Below are positions 1 through 10,968 of a stretch of 64,000 bases of DNA, piece by piece. Where the stretch lies: contig NZ_FODX01000001.1 of NCBI RefSeq assembly GCF_900110495.1, forward strand, positions 1,334,226-1,398,225. Direction: 5' to 3'. Position 1 is the stretch's first letter. Every line of letters starts with the position of its first letter. The notes beneath the pieces are model-generated. The model did no database searches, was not told where the DNA came from, and saw only the letters and a program-made list of their open reading frames with translations. Origin of the DNA: Nitrosovibrio sp. Nv6 (GTDB taxonomy: Bacteria; Pseudomonadota; Gammaproteobacteria; Burkholderiales; Nitrosomonadaceae). A program made the position numbers and the translations under genes.

Positions 1-657
<657 letters not shown>

Positions 658-940
658 TTGCAATCCCCCACAGTAGTCGCGCCAAATCGCGAGAACCGGT
701 GGGAACAAATCATCGGAAACGATTGCTGTTGCCAGCGAGAAGATCCCTACAACCTGCCGTTTATAAGTATCTTGAGCCTAAAGCGCAGTTCAGTGCGATA
801 ATGTCCGAAAAAATAAGCAGCCGGTTAATCGCGGCCTGCGTTTCGCCACTGGGAAAAGTCCATTGCCTGGTACTACCTTCACTTCTCCCCGTTCATGCAT
901 GCTTATCCGCCGCCAAATGCCTTCTGCCGGATAATCGCCT

Positions 941-1768
941 ATGGATTGGTTTCTGCTCTTTAAGGCCCTGATCCTCGGCATTGTCGAAGGACTGACCGAA
1001 TTTCTCCCGATTTCCTCTACCGGCCATCTGATCCTGGCAAGTGACTTGCTCGACTTCAATGACGAAAAGGGAAAAGTATTCGCAATCGTCATTCAGTTGG
1101 GCGCAATTCTGGCCGTATGCTGGGAATATCGCGTCAAGATCGGACATGTAATCGGTGATATCGGTTCGCGGCAGGATGCGAACCGCTTTGTGTTAAACCT
1201 ATTCATTGCTTTTCTACCCGCCGCGATTCTGGGTTTATTGTTCATCAAGACCATCAAGCAATATCTGTTTCATCCGGTGCCTGTAGCAATGGCATTTATC
1301 ATCGGCGGGGTATTGATTCTGTGGGCGGAGCGCAGAAATCATGTGGTGGATGTCGAGCGAGTGGAAGATATGGACTGGAGACATGCGCTGAAGGTGGGAT
1401 TGATGCAGTGCCTGGCGCTGATACCTGGAACCTCACGCTCGGGTGCTACCATTATTGGTGGCCTATTTTTTGGTTTATCCCGTAAGGCCGCCACCGAGTT
1501 TTCTTTTTTTCTGGCCATCCCTATTATGTTCGCGGCCACCTTCTACGATATATACAAAAATCACAACATCCTCCATTTCGATGATATTGGCGTATTCGTT
1601 GTCGGCTTTGTCGCCTCGTTCATCAGCGCGCTATTGGCGGTACGCGGATTATTGCGTTTTATCAGTCACCATGATTTCACCGTGTTTGCATGGTATCGCA
1701 TCGGATTCGGGATTATTGTGCTTATCACAGCCTACTCCGGCGTCGTCAAATGGTCGGCGGCAGTCTAA
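941..1768 (+). CDS. uppP: Undecaprenyl-diphosphatase UppP/BacA
   Basis: This integral membrane phosphatase recycles undecaprenyl diphosphate to the monophosphate carrier used for peptidoglycan and other envelope polymers. The 275-aa product has the usual family length and multiple hydrophobic segments. The two signature regions are intact: an N-terminal E-G-x2-E-F-L-P-x-S-S-T-G-H block (Glu16, Glu20, Ser26, His29) and a P-G-T-S-R-S-G-A block near residue 165 that carries the catalytic arginine. The ATG at 941 has only a weak ribosome-binding site, but starting there places the first signature at the normal distance. It converges with the rhodanese gene, with 28 bp between the stops. Confidence 0.95.
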   Translation: MDWFLLFKALILGIVEGLTEFLPISSTGHLILASDLLDFNDEKGKVFAIVIQLGAILAVCWEYRVKIGHVIGDIGSRQDANRFVLNLFIAFLPAAILGLLFIKTIKQYLFHPVPVAMAFIIGGVLILWAERRNHVVDVERVEDMDWRHALKVGLMQCLALIPGTSRSGATIIGGLFFGLSRKAATEFSFFLAIPIMFAATFYDIYKNHNILHFDDIGVFVVGFVASFISALLAVRGLLRFISHHDFTVFAWYRIGFGIIVLITAYSGVVKWSAAV

Positions 1769-1796
1769 TCCGCGCTTCTCATTCTGCCCTCCCAGA

Positions 1797-2249
1797 TCAT
1801 CCCTGGACCCATGGCAAGCCTGCCGCCTTCCATCCGCCTTTCGTGCCGCGGTGCCCGGTTGCATCTTTCTCGCCTTCAAAACCTTCGAGAATATTAAAGC
1901 AGTTCGCATAACCCAATTCGGTGGCGGTAGCGGCAGCCTGATGCGAACGTCCGCCACTGCGGCAGATGAACATCACAAGCGATTCCTTGTCCACCTGGCT
2001 GGAGAGATAGTTGAGAAAATCCGCGTTGGGCCGCATGCCAGGATAGGACTGCCATTCGATTTCGACCGCGCCCGGTATTCTGCCAACCCAATCCCATTCA
2101 GCCCGGGAGCGTACATCCACCAATTTCGCGTCGGGCGCTTCCTGCAGCAGAGTAAGCGCTTCAGCTGGCAGCAGTGCGCCTTCATAGGGTAAATCCATTT
2201 CCCTGGCGCGTTGCTGCGCCCTTTCGAGTATTGCAGTAATGGTTTCCAT
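1797..2249 (-). CDS. Rhodanese-like sulfurtransferase
   Basis: A single-domain rhodanese-like protein of about 150 aa. The active-site loop is C-R-S-G-G-R, with the catalytic cysteine that would carry a persulfide, preceded by an LVDVRSRAEWDWVGRIPGA segment typical of the fold. No signal peptide is seen, so it is probably cytoplasmic. The start is uncertain: in-frame ATGs occur at 2282, 2261 and 2249. I chose 2249 (METITAIL) because the domain begins soon after it; the upstream ATGs add only short hydrophobic residues. The substrate is unknown. It is divergent from glnA with about 225 bp between the starts, but nothing shows a functional link. Confidence 0.85.
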   Translation of the reverse strand: METITAILERAQQRAREMDLPYEGALLPAEALTLLQEAPDAKLVDVRSRAEWDWVGRIPGAVEIEWQSYPGMRPNADFLNYLSSQVDKESLVMFICRSGGRSHQAAATATELGYANCFNILEGFEGEKDATGHRGTKGGWKAAGLPWVQG

Positions 2250-2395
2250 ATGGTTTCCCATAATATCGAATTGAAAAAGCAATGGTAATCCATTTTCAAG
2301 CTGGTGTTTGCTTAAAACTTTTGTCCCTTGTATGCAAGACCTCTCTCTGAATGCTTCGCGGTATTTTCTTCTTGAAGAAATGGCGGCGCTCCTGC

Positions 2396-2404
2396 TGATA
2401 TAAT
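2396..2404 (+). promoter_or_regulatory. Extended -10 promoter element upstream of glnA
   Basis: TG-A-TATAAT, a perfect extended -10 element, lies about 70 bp before the glnA start. The nearest -35-like hexamer, TTGAAG at 2372-2377, is 21 bp away, which is too far for a standard pair but tolerable with an extended -10. I saw no sigma-54 (GG-N10-GC) element, which is often present before glnA in nitrogen-regulated proteobacteria. Confidence 0.5.
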
Positions 2405-2474
2405 GCTACGCTTTGCAACTACTCCAGCAATTAGAGTATTTTCGTACAACTGCAATCCCGGTTTGGAGAGAAAA

Positions 2475-3884
2475 ATGGCGGTAGCCGATGTTCTGAAAAT
2501 GATTCAGGACAACGAAGTGAGATTCGTTGATCTACGATTTACCGATACCCGCGGTAAAGAACAGCATGTAACGCTGCCCGCTCACGCTGTTGACGCGGAT
2601 AAGCTCGAAGACGGCCACGCGTTCGACGGCTCTTCCATTGCTGGCTGGAAAGGTATCCAGGCATCCGACATGTTGCTGATACCTGACCCCGACACGGCCA
2701 AAATGGATCCGTTCATGGACGAAGCCACACTGTTCATAACGTGCGATGTGGTGGAACCTTCAGACGGCAAGGGTTATGACCGCGACCCTCGCTCGCTCGC
2801 AAAGCGCGGTGAAGCCTATCTGAAGTCGACGGGCATCGGTGACACCGCCTATTTCGGCCCTGAGCCTGAATTCTTCATTTTCGACTCCGTGACCTGGCAT
2901 GCCGACATGTCGGGTTGTTCCGTGAAAATCGAATCCGAGGAAGCAGCCTGGAGCTCGGCGGAGAAATACGAGGGGGGCAATATCGGGCACCGTCCAGGCA
3001 TAAAAGGCGGATACTTTCCGGTTCCCCCGATTGACTCTCTACATGACATTCGCTCCGCCATGTGTCTTGCGCTGGAAGAAATGGGCATTGAAGTCGAGGT
3101 GCATCATCACGAAGTGGCGACAGCGGGTCAGTGTGAGATAGGTACCAGATACAATAGCCTCGTGAAGCGGGCCGACTGGACCCAGGCTTTCAAATATGTG
3201 GTACATAACATTGCACACTCTTACGGAAAAACAGCGACTTTCATGCCGAAACCCATTGTCGGCGATAACGGCTCAGGGATGCATGTGCACCAATCGATCT
3301 GGAAAGCCGGACAGAATTTATTTTCGGGAAACGGTTATGCGGGTCTTTCGGAAATGGCGCTGCACTATATAGGCGGAATCATCAAACATGCCAAGGCCTT
3401 GAATGCCATAACCAATCCGGGCACCAATTCCTACAAGCGCCTGGTTCCAGGTTTTGAAGCGCCCATCAATCTCGCTTACTCGGTTAGCAATCGTTCGGCC
3501 GCTGTCCGTATTCCCTACGCCAATAGTCCCAAGGGACGGCGCATTGAAGTGCGCTTTCCCGATCCCACTGCGAATCCCTATCTCGCCTTCACCGCATTAC
3601 TGATGGCCGGGCTGGACGGTATCCAGAACAAGATTCATCCAGGTGATCCCATGGACAAGAATCTCTATGACCTTCCGCCCGAAGAAGCCGCAAAGATTCC
3701 CAATCCCTGTGCTTCGCTGGACGAAGCGCTCGATAGCCTGGACAAGGACCGCAATTTCCTTACCCGTGGCGGCGTATTTTCGAATGATATGATCGATGGC
3801 TACATCGAGCTCAAAATGGAAGAAGTTACGCGATTTCGCATGACCACTCACCCGGTGGAGTTTGATATGTATTACAGCCTATGA
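2475..3884 (+). CDS. glnA: Glutamine synthetase, type I
   Basis: GlnA joins ammonia to glutamate using ATP and is the main route of ammonia assimilation, here in an organism that also oxidises ammonia for energy. From the ATG at 2475 the product is 469 aa, the standard GSI length, and GGAGAG just upstream is a good ribosome-binding site; a longer frame opens at 2403 but is not needed. Seen are the beta-grasp N-terminus, the D-G-S-S-I region, G-x-E-x-E-F near residue 130, N-G-S-G-M-H-V-H-Q in the ATP site, and K-N-L-Y-D-L-P-P-E, whose tyrosine is the adenylylation site of the GSI-beta class. It is therefore probably controlled by the GlnE/PII cascade. Identification is firm. Confidence 0.98.
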   Translation: MAVADVLKMIQDNEVRFVDLRFTDTRGKEQHVTLPAHAVDADKLEDGHAFDGSSIAGWKGIQASDMLLIPDPDTAKMDPFMDEATLFITCDVVEPSDGKGYDRDPRSLAKRGEAYLKSTGIGDTAYFGPEPEFFIFDSVTWHADMSGCSVKIESEEAAWSSAEKYEGGNIGHRPGIKGGYFPVPPIDSLHDIRSAMCLALEEMGIEVEVHHHEVATAGQCEIGTRYNSLVKRADWTQAFKYVVHNIAHSYGKTATFMPKPIVGDNGSGMHVHQSIWKAGQNLFSGNGYAGLSEMALHYIGGIIKHAKALNAITNPGTNSYKRLVPGFEAPINLAYSVSNRSAAVRIPYANSPKGRRIEVRFPDPTANPYLAFTALLMAGLDGIQNKIHPGDPMDKNLYDLPPEEAAKIPNPCASLDEALDSLDKDRNFLTRGGVFSNDMIDGYIELKMEEVTRFRMTTHPVEFDMYYSL

Positions 3885-3961
3885 GATCGAGGCACCGGCT
3901 TTTAGGGCAACCATACTGTTGAATCAGCCTGGAAAAGAAACATAACGGGACATAGTACTCG

Positions 3962-4624
3962 ATGAATATCCTTATTGTGACATTGCTCGCGGCCCCCATG
4001 CTCATGCTCGCAGGTTGCGGCGAGAAAGCGCAGGAGAATGCCGCTAAAACAGAAACGCCGACCAAGCTGCCAGATGAATTCACGTCCGAGAAAGATATCC
4101 CATCGGTATTGGAAAACGAGTTGACCCCGGAAGAAAAGTCGGCACTATTACAGGAAATCATGCCTGCGGGGCCGGAGAATGAAGCCACTCCGGAAGAAAA
4201 ATTTCTGCAACTGAGGAAGGATGCGGAGGCTGGAGATGCAAAAGCACAAAACGGCCTCGGCGTCATGTTTTACACGGGCGAAGCGATATCCAAAGACTCT
4301 ACAGGCAAAATCCTGAATAATGACCCGGTCACGGCCGCTGCGTGGTTTCACCGATCGGCTGCACAAGGATATGCGGATGCCCAATTCAACCTCGGACTGA
4401 TGTATGCAAATGGTGAAGGTGTCGCCAAAGACCCGGCCAAAGCGGTAGAGTTATTTCAGAAAGCGGCTGATCAGGGCAACGTGGATGCGCAAAACAATCT
4501 CGGAGTGATGTATTACGCCGGTGAAGGCGTTCCCAGAGATGAGGCGAAGGCCAAAGAGTGGTTCGAGAAAGCGGCTGCACAAGGAAATGCCGATGCAAAG
4601 GCCAACCTTGAGGCCATGAAATAA
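3962..4624 (+). CDS. Sel1-repeat lipoprotein
   Basis: A 220-aa predicted lipoprotein. The N-terminus is a short signal peptide ending in the lipobox L-A-G-C with the acylated cysteine at residue 19, followed by an acidic Lys/Glu/Pro-rich linker. From about residue 88 there are three Sel1-like (TPR-type) repeats, recognisable by AQ-x-NLG-x-MY-x-G-EG and A-x-x-W/L-F-x-KAA. Such repeats form a protein-binding solenoid; the partner is unknown. It lies 77 bp after glnA on the same strand but has its own weak ribosome-binding site, so co-transcription is only possible. Cell location is envelope-anchored, probably outer membrane because the residue after Cys is Gly rather than Asp. Confidence 0.85.
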   Translation: MNILIVTLLAAPMLMLAGCGEKAQENAAKTETPTKLPDEFTSEKDIPSVLENELTPEEKSALLQEIMPAGPENEATPEEKFLQLRKDAEAGDAKAQNGLGVMFYTGEAISKDSTGKILNNDPVTAAAWFHRSAAQGYADAQFNLGLMYANGEGVAKDPAKAVELFQKAADQGNVDAQNNLGVMYYAGEGVPRDEAKAKEWFEKAAAQGNADAKANLEAMK

Positions 4625-4829
4625 AACCACCGCAAAATTCAAGATTCAGACGGGGTTTTTTTCAACTAGAGGGCGAAAACATTGGCCCCTGCGTAATAGT
4701 TGAACGATAGGTTTCCGCCGGATTCCTCACACAATAAAAAATAGGCGCGATATATAACTTATTCAGCGAACAGTTGAGCATACACCCCTGCTCGGCATAT
4801 CATCCGCAGCTCCCTCCGAAGGCGTGAAC

Positions 4830-4886
4830 ATGAGCGTTCCCAGCAGCAATACCGGCCAGATCAATGCATCTGCCGCAAACGAGTGA
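4830..4886 (+). CDS. Possible 18-aa leader peptide overlapping the antiporter start
   Basis: A short frame MSVPSSNTGQINASAANE has a plausible AAGG ribosome-binding site 5-8 bases before its ATG and ends in TGA at 4884-4886. That stop overlaps the GTG start of the next gene in a GTGA arrangement typical of translational coupling. It may be a small coupled leader that loads ribosomes onto the weakly preceded GTG. It could also be chance; there is no comparative evidence here. Confidence 0.35.
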   Translation: MSVPSSNTGQINASAANE

Positions 4887-6139
4887 ATCCTGCCCCCATT
4901 GAGATCATCGGCGCACTTCTGTTCGGCGTCGCGCTAATTCACACTTTCTCGACAAAATATTTCGAGCAACTGGCGCACACGCACCCTGCGCACGCGGGTA
5001 TCTGGCATTTTCTGGGGGAAGTTGAGGTGGTTTTCGGCTTCTGGGCAATGATCCTCGTCATCATGATGCTGATCACTGACGGTAGGCAGGCCGCCATAAG
5101 CTATCTCGATCGGCAGAGTTTTACCGAACCCATGTTCGTGTTTGCGGTCATGGTAATCTCGGGCAGCCGGCCGATCCTGCAATTCGCCATGCTTTGCGTG
5201 AAGACGCTCGCCCAGCTGATTCCCTGGCAGCAGGGCAAAGCGTTCTACTTCGTTACATTATCGTTCGTCCCTATGCTTGGCTCATTTATCACCGAGCCCG
5301 CGGCCATGACGCTGGCCGGACTGATTCTGCTGGAGCGTTATTATTCCAGAGAGATTTCCACCCGTCTCAAATATGCGACGCTCGGCGTGCTGTTCGTCAA
5401 CATCTCAATCGGTGGAACGATGACATCTTTTGCCGCACCACCGGTTCTCATGGTAGCCGGCAAATGGGGATGGGACAGTATTTTCATGTTCACCACGTTC
5501 GGCTGGAAGGCCGCAATCGCGGTGCTGGTGAATGCGCTGGCCGCCACTATACTGTTTCAACGCGAGTTGTCGGGGTTAAAGAAGGCTGAGCGTTCTGCCC
5601 ATGCCGACGTTCCGCTACTTGTGATACTTGCGCATGTGCTGTTTCTCGCCGCGGTGGTAGTGTTTGCGCATCACCCGGTCGTCTTTATCGGTCTGCTGCT
5701 CTTCTTCCTGGGCTTCACCCATGCATACGAGCGCTACCAGGATCGCCTGATACTGAGGGAAGGACTATTGGTCGCTTTTTTCCTTGCCGGCCTGGTTGTT
5801 CTTGGGGGACAGCAGAAGTGGTGGTTGCAGCCCTTGCTGGTGGATATGGATAGCACGGTACTCTTTTTCGGCGCTACCCTGTTGACAGCGATAACGGACA
5901 ATGCAGCACTTACATATCTTGGTTCTCTGCTGGAAGGAACAAGCGCGGAGTTCCGATATTCGCTGGTTGCCGGAGCCGTCACTGGCGGAGGCCTGACAGT
6001 TATTGCCAATGCTCCAAACCCGGCGGGTTTTTCCATACTCAAAGGTTCGTTCAAGGATGAAGCGATCCATCCTTTAGGTCTACTGGCCGCCGCGCTTCCG
6101 CCCACTGTTACCGCCATTCTTGCGTTCCAGTTGCTTTAA
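4883..6139 (+). CDS. Putative Na+/H+ antiporter (PF07399-type membrane protein)
   Basis: A 418-aa polytopic membrane protein with roughly ten to twelve hydrophobic segments throughout. Its sequence (F-I-T-E-P-A-A-M-T near residue 138, ISIGGTMTSFAAPPVLM near 175, and T-A-I-T-D-N-A-A-L-T-Y-L-G-S-L near 337) resembles the putative Na+/H+ antiporter family of the ion-transporter superfamily. The conserved acidic and Asn residues inside these motifs are candidates for ion binding. The start is a GTG overlapping the stop of a short upstream frame. The function is assigned by family only; transported ions are not shown by the sequence. Confidence 0.8.
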   Translation: MNPAPIEIIGALLFGVALIHTFSTKYFEQLAHTHPAHAGIWHFLGEVEVVFGFWAMILVIMMLITDGRQAAISYLDRQSFTEPMFVFAVMVISGSRPILQFAMLCVKTLAQLIPWQQGKAFYFVTLSFVPMLGSFITEPAAMTLAGLILLERYYSREISTRLKYATLGVLFVNISIGGTMTSFAAPPVLMVAGKWGWDSIFMFTTFGWKAAIAVLVNALAATILFQRELSGLKKAERSAHADVPLLVILAHVLFLAAVVVFAHHPVVFIGLLLFFLGFTHAYERYQDRLILREGLLVAFFLAGLVVLGGQQKWWLQPLLVDMDSTVLFFGATLLTAITDNAALTYLGSLLEGTSAEFRYSLVAGAVTGGGLTVIANAPNPAGFSILKGSFKDEAIHPLGLLAAALPPTVTAILAFQLL

Positions 6140-6211
6140 ACCCACAACAGGTATGCTGATGAATTCTGTTAAAACTCGTTCGGCTCCCTCTATAGGCTTG
6201 GCAAATGGGAT

Positions 6212-6490
6212 TCATCTTTCCTTCAACACGCGCAAATTGTCATTCTCGGCGCGTAATGTTTCGATCTGTTTATGCAGGCGGCTTGCCGAGATCCGTTCAC
6301 GCAGCATCGTTGGAATCGTCACTAGCGCGCCGATAAGCGCGCCGAGCCCGAAACATGCGGCAATCACCACGGCCAGCGATGCATCGAGCCGCCAAAGAAA
6401 AAATACAACGCTTACAGCGACAGCATTCTGTACCGCAAACATGACAATCAGGAAAACAATGATGAGTGCGGCAATCAATTGCAATTGCAT
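6212..6490 (-). CDS. LapA-domain (DUF1049) small membrane protein
   Basis: A 92-aa protein with two hydrophobic segments (about residues 4-22 and 38-60), a conserved F-x-V-Q-N-x-x-x-V-x-V-x-F-F/L-W motif between them, and a C-terminal coiled-coil-like tail (R-L-H-K-Q-I-E-T-L-R-A-E-N). This is the layout of LapA-type lipopolysaccharide assembly proteins of the inner membrane. In enterobacteria lapA is paired with lapB; no lapB lies next to it here, so the role in LPS assembly is inferred from the domain only. It stands alone between convergent and divergent neighbours. Confidence 0.85.
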   Translation of the reverse strand: MQLQLIAALIIVFLIVMFAVQNAVAVSVVFFLWRLDASLAVVIAACFGLGALIGALVTIPTMLRERISASRLHKQIETLRAENDNLRVLKER

Positions 6491-6757
6491 AACAGCTCCT
6501 CCCAGGCCGTTGTTCGCTTACCCAGTCAGTTGGACGCTAATTCTTGCCTGGAGAAAAGGTTAAATCGGGCGATCGGAAAAAATAAAGTTTTGCGATACTT
6601 TTCAGCCCTCAAGATGCAGCGGCACGTAAACAGAACAAGACGTGAAAGAACCGAAAAAGCAGAACTGAAATTGGTTTCTCTCTGAACCTGGACCGCGGGA
6701 TTCCATGTTCAAATAAAACGTGGAACGCGTGCCGGCAGCCCCGCCTCGAAAAATACA

Positions 6758-7588
6758 TCAACCGCGAACCTTGCGGGTGAAACCGATCTCCATCCATTTT
6801 CTGATGCGGTTAGCATCGCCGATACGGGAGTTCTTTCCCCAGGAGTCGAGCAAGACAATAATGATCTGCTTGCCTGTAATATTTGCCTGCATCACGAGGC
6901 AGCGCCCCGCTTCGCTAAGAAAGCCTGTTTTTGAAATGCCAATATCCCAGCTACTGCTGCGTACCAGATGGTTTGTATTGACGAATTGCAAGCTGCGGTC
7001 ATCATCCGTGAACGCGACCTCATGCGCGGCGGTGGTGGAAAATTCACGAATGACATCGTAATCGTACGCGGCATTGACCATTTTTGCCAGATCGCGCGCA
7101 GTGGAAACATTGGCGCTATTTAACCCGGTCGAATCGACAAAATAACTGTTACCCATGCCAAGCTCGAATGCTTTGCGGTTCATAGCTGCAACGAAGGCGC
7201 TGATGCCTCCGGGATATGAACGTCCCAGCGCGGCCGCAGCACGATTCTCGGAAGACATCAACGCCAGGCGGAGCAGTTCCTGACGGGTAAGGCTTCCCCC
7301 TACCCGCAAGCGAGAACGGGTATTCTTGATAATATCGATGTCGGCCGCTTCTATGACGATTTTCTCATCCAGCGGCAATTGCGCATCGAGCACAACTATC
7401 GCCGTCATGAGCTTCGTAATGGACGCGATCGGCATCACATTATCCGGGTTTTTGTGGAAAAGGATGTTCCCGCGCTGAGCATCCATGATCAGTGCGGAAT
7501 GCGATTTGAGACTCAGCCCCCCTTGCTGTGCAGAAGCTCCGCTGGCAAACCCAAACATGACGCAAATCACCAGGATAATTTTTTTCAT
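6758..7588 (-). CDS. pbpG: D-alanyl-D-alanine endopeptidase, PbpG (PBP7) type
   Basis: A periplasmic serine peptidase of the S11 family, predicted to cleave D-Ala-meso-DAP cross-links in peptidoglycan. The 276-aa product starts with a signal peptide (KKIILVICVMFGFASGASA). All three penicillin-binding motifs are present and well placed: S-I-T-K at 56-59 (nucleophile Ser56), S-E-N at 113-115 and K-T-G at 220-222. There is no C-terminal membrane-anchoring extension of the PBP5 kind, and the length fits PbpG. No operon partner: 296 bp of non-coding DNA precede it and the LapA-domain gene follows at a distance. Confidence 0.93.
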   Translation of the reverse strand: MKKIILVICVMFGFASGASAQQGGLSLKSHSALIMDAQRGNILFHKNPDNVMPIASITKLMTAIVVLDAQLPLDEKIVIEAADIDIIKNTRSRLRVGGSLTRQELLRLALMSSENRAAAALGRSYPGGISAFVAAMNRKAFELGMGNSYFVDSTGLNSANVSTARDLAKMVNAAYDYDVIREFSTTAAHEVAFTDDDRSLQFVNTNHLVRSSSWDIGISKTGFLSEAGRCLVMQANITGKQIIIVLLDSWGKNSRIGDANRIRKWMEIGFTRKVRG

Positions 7589-7884
7589 TTGTCATTCTCT
7601 GTTGGAAAATTCATCCGCCCCCCGCGGATCGGGAATTTGCGGTAGATAAAGTAACAAATATCATGAGATAGGGAAAGAGCTTTATGGCAATGCCGGCGCG
7701 CAAAACGGCTCATCTTTAAGCAAAAGAGCATCTTTGGCGATGGCAACGTTGTTTATTGAGGAAAAAGGAAAACGGAGCCGCAAATTATCGGATATGGCGA
7801 CGTTGGTTACCGGGCGCTGGCAACAAGAATAAAACGTTACCTACTGGTTGATTCGCGGCGACTGTAGCGAGGGGTATCGGGGTA

Positions 7885-10800
7885 TCATTGATTCATCGCC
7901 GGAGCGCTCATCGTTAACCGATAACCATCGATAAGGGCCTGCGATGCGCTTTCAAGCGGCAGGGGGCGTGAGAAATAGTAGCCTTGCATTTCGTCGCAAC
8001 CGTTTTCAATCAGAAAATCCAGTTGCGCTCTGGTTTCGACACCCTCGGCTACCACCTTCAGCCCCAGGCTGTGCGCGAGTTTGATCATTGCCACCGCGAT
8101 GGTTGCGTCATCCGGATCGGTAGTCACATCACGAATAAACGCACGGTCGATCTTGAGTACGTCAAGTGGAAACCGCTTGAGGTAGGCAAGACTCGAATAG
8201 CCGGTGCCAAAGTCATCCATTGAGATTTGCACGCCGAACGCCTTCAGGTTCTGCAGCGCATTGGTGGCTGTCTCAGCCTCTTTCATCAATACCGATTCGG
8301 TCAGCTCAAACTCGAGTAGGCGGGGATCGATCCCTGTAACCTCCAGCGTTTTTCCGATAACCGAATCAAGATCCTGTTGCTGAAACTGCCGCGCCGACAG
8401 ATTGACCGACACCGGGTGCAGGACCAGGCCCTGACCCTGCCATTCTTTGATCTGCTCACAGACTGTTCGTACTACCCATTCGCCAACTGATACAATCAGG
8501 CCGGTGTCCTCAAGGACGGAAATGAATTGGAGCGGCGGCACGAGCCCATGCGCTGGATGCTGCCAGCGCAGCAGCGCCTCAAAACCCGTAATCTCCCCGC
8601 TGGTTAAACTTGCCTTCGGCTGATAGTGAAGCACGAATTCGCGCCGTGCCAGCGCGCCGCGAAGCTGTGTTTCAATTTTAAGACGAGCTACCGCACGCTC
8701 GTTCATCTGAGGCAGGTAGAACTGATAAATCGCAGGGCCCTGCTGCTTGGCCTGAAACATTGCAGTATCGGCATTTCTCAGCAGACTATCCGCATCGATA
8801 CCATCTCCAGGGTAGATACTGATCCCAAGGCTTGCAGAAATATAAATCTCCTGGCCGTCCAGCTCGAATACCAGCGACAGACCGGCAATCACCTTTTCCG
8901 CCACCAAAGTTGCGTCGTCGGCCTGACCCAGATTCGAAAGAATGAATGCAAACTCATCCCCCCCAAGGCGAGCAACCGTATCGCATGAGCGCACGCACTG
9001 CTGTAGTCGTTGCGCAACCTGAACCAGCAATTTGTCGCCGGTGCTGTGACCCATCGTGTCATTGACGATCTTGAAACGGTCCAGATCGGCAAAGACAACG
9101 CCGACACGTCCGCGGTTGCGCTGCGCCTGCTCCATTGCTTGCCGTAAGCGATCAAGAAAAAGGTTTCGGTTGGGCAGTTCCGTAAGAGGGTCGAACTGAG
9201 CCAGATAGGTAAGGCGTTCCTCGGTAGTTTTGCGGTCAATCGCGGTTGCGAGGACATTCGCGAGGCTCTGCAAAAAATTGATACTGCCCGACGTGAAGCG
9301 GAGGGCATCACGGGAGTATGCGCCGAGGACACCATAGGCGCCGCCGGCTCCGGAGATAAGTACATCGGCACAGCTGCGTATCTCATGATCCTTGAGAATA
9401 TTCGAGGGCTTGAAGCGCATCTCCGAGCGAAAATCTCCGACGATCACGGCTTGATGACTGGCGAGAACAAACCGGTTCTGGCTGTTCTCATAGGTGAACG
9501 ATATTTGACGGCCTATCCAGCCGTCTCGCCAACCCGAGCCTGCCTTGAGTATAAAGGAACGCAAATCCGGAGCGAGCTGCAAAACCTTGCAGAAATCGAC
9601 GTTAAGCCCGCGAGACACAACGCCGGCCACCTCGTCCCACAGCTCGTCAAGATCAGCGCTGGCAAGCGCCTGTTGACCGAACGCTGCAATAAGCCCCTGC
9701 TGCATGGCGTGCTCCTGAATTGCCAGTTCCGTCTGCTTGCGCTCGGTGATGTCGATGGCAGTGCCTACTATTTTCAATTCTTTGCCATTTCTTCCCCACT
9801 TCACCGTTTTCGCAATATGAAGATGACGTACCGTTTCGTGCCCGCGCATAATCCGGAAATCAAGCTGCTCACGTCCATTCTCTGCGCCTATTCTTTCCAG
9901 TTGTGTTTCCTGCTCCCGCAGATCATCGGGATGAGTATAGGATTTCCAAACCTCGTAAGTGATTTTGCTCCCAAGTGGAGCGCCATAAATCTTATACATA
10001 CGATCATCCCAGATAACCTCATCGGTAGCCGTATTCCACTCCCAGATGCCAATTGCGGCGGCTTCCGTCGCGAGGAAAAGGCGGGTCCTTTCTTCCAGCA
10101 AAACCCGCTCTCTCCGGGCCGACTCTGCCCTGAGCCAGACGTTTTCGATGACTGTGGGCAACCGCTGAAGATAGCCTGCGCCTTTTACCACATAATCGGC
10201 GGCGCCAAGTTTGAGAGACTGTCGCGCAATTTCTTCGTCATCCTGCCCTGTTACCAGAATGATCGGTAGATCAAGTCCTCGAACCTGGCAAAGTTCCTTC
10301 AGGATATCGGTGGCGGAAGCGCCGGGCAAACGATAGTCGAGCAGGAGAACATCAATGCCGGCCTTTCCATCATGTGCGGCAAAGTAGTTAAAAACCTCCT
10401 CGGCGGACTGAAGCGATTCAATTTGCAGGTGCGAAGCAATGGAAGCCAGCGCCTGCCTCGTCAGGTAGATATCGTGAGCATTCGGCTCGACGTAAAGAAT
10501 TCTGAGCGCAGCGGCGCGCCGATAGGTTTCCGTGTGGAATTTATCGAGTGCGGCACGCAACACGAGAGCCAGCGTCTCAAGGAAACCGTCACGTTTTATG
10601 ACATAATCGTCGGCCCCGGCGCGGAGTAATGCCAGCAATACATTTTCGCAACTTGAGCCGGTGAGGACTACTACAGGAAGCGGCAACTGCTGGCTACGTA
10701 CCCGGGTCAAGAGGGTTTCACCGCTACCGTCGGGAAGATGGAGGTCGGTGAGAACCAGATCATAGCGAGGAATTGTATCGGTATCTGCCCTGGCGATTGC

Positions 10801-10968
10801 CGGCGTTTCCAGACTCGTTCCATAAATCTCATGGAATCGATCCACCCGTGCCAGTGCCTCGGTCAATGTACCGATAGTATCCAGCTGAATGTCGGGTGCG
10901 CGTTTCTCCAACTCGATTCGCACCAGATCGGCATCCAGCGCATTATCCTCCAGGTAAAGTACTTTCAT
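7885..10968 (-). CDS. Dual-receiver PAS-GAF diguanylate cyclase/phosphodiesterase
   Basis: A 1027-aa soluble signalling protein predicted to make and/or break cyclic di-GMP. Domain order: receiver 1 (about 4-130), receiver 2 (about 155-280), PAS with C-terminal PAC motif (about 295-420), GAF (about 440-575), GGDEF (active-site R-L-G-G-D-E-F near 670) and EAL (F-E-A-L-L near 796, D-D-F-G-T-G-Y-S-S near 915). An R-S-C-D inhibitory site sits five residues before GGDEF. Both catalytic motifs look intact, so either or both activities are possible. The ATG at 10968 overlaps the TAA of the preceding receiver gene (TAATG), which decides this start over an in-frame ATG at 11010 and implies translational coupling. 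Confidence 0.92.
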   Translation of the reverse strand: MKVLYLEDNALDADLVRIELEKRAPDIQLDTIGTLTEALARVDRFHEIYGTSLETPAIARADTDTIPRYDLVLTDLHLPDGSGETLLTRVRSQQLPLPVVVLTGSSCENVLLALLRAGADDYVIKRDGFLETLALVLRAALDKFHTETYRRAAALRILYVEPNAHDIYLTRQALASIASHLQIESLQSAEEVFNYFAAHDGKAGIDVLLLDYRLPGASATDILKELCQVRGLDLPIILVTGQDDEEIARQSLKLGAADYVVKGAGYLQRLPTVIENVWLRAESARRERVLLEERTRLFLATEAAAIGIWEWNTATDEVIWDDRMYKIYGAPLGSKITYEVWKSYTHPDDLREQETQLERIGAENGREQLDFRIMRGHETVRHLHIAKTVKWGRNGKELKIVGTAIDITERKQTELAIQEHAMQQGLIAAFGQQALASADLDELWDEVAGVVSRGLNVDFCKVLQLAPDLRSFILKAGSGWRDGWIGRQISFTYENSQNRFVLASHQAVIVGDFRSEMRFKPSNILKDHEIRSCADVLISGAGGAYGVLGAYSRDALRFTSGSINFLQSLANVLATAIDRKTTEERLTYLAQFDPLTELPNRNLFLDRLRQAMEQAQRNRGRVGVVFADLDRFKIVNDTMGHSTGDKLLVQVAQRLQQCVRSCDTVARLGGDEFAFILSNLGQADDATLVAEKVIAGLSLVFELDGQEIYISASLGISIYPGDGIDADSLLRNADTAMFQAKQQGPAIYQFYLPQMNERAVARLKIETQLRGALARREFVLHYQPKASLTSGEITGFEALLRWQHPAHGLVPPLQFISVLEDTGLIVSVGEWVVRTVCEQIKEWQGQGLVLHPVSVNLSARQFQQQDLDSVIGKTLEVTGIDPRLLEFELTESVLMKEAETATNALQNLKAFGVQISMDDFGTGYSSLAYLKRFPLDVLKIDRAFIRDVTTDPDDATIAVAMIKLAHSLGLKVVAEGVETRAQLDFLIENGCDEMQGYYFSRPLPLESASQALIDGYRLTMSAPAMNQ

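Noticed and set aside
9385..10269. A 294-codon plus-strand frame within the GGDEF-EAL gene
   Set aside because: Antisense shadow of a well-supported signalling protein.
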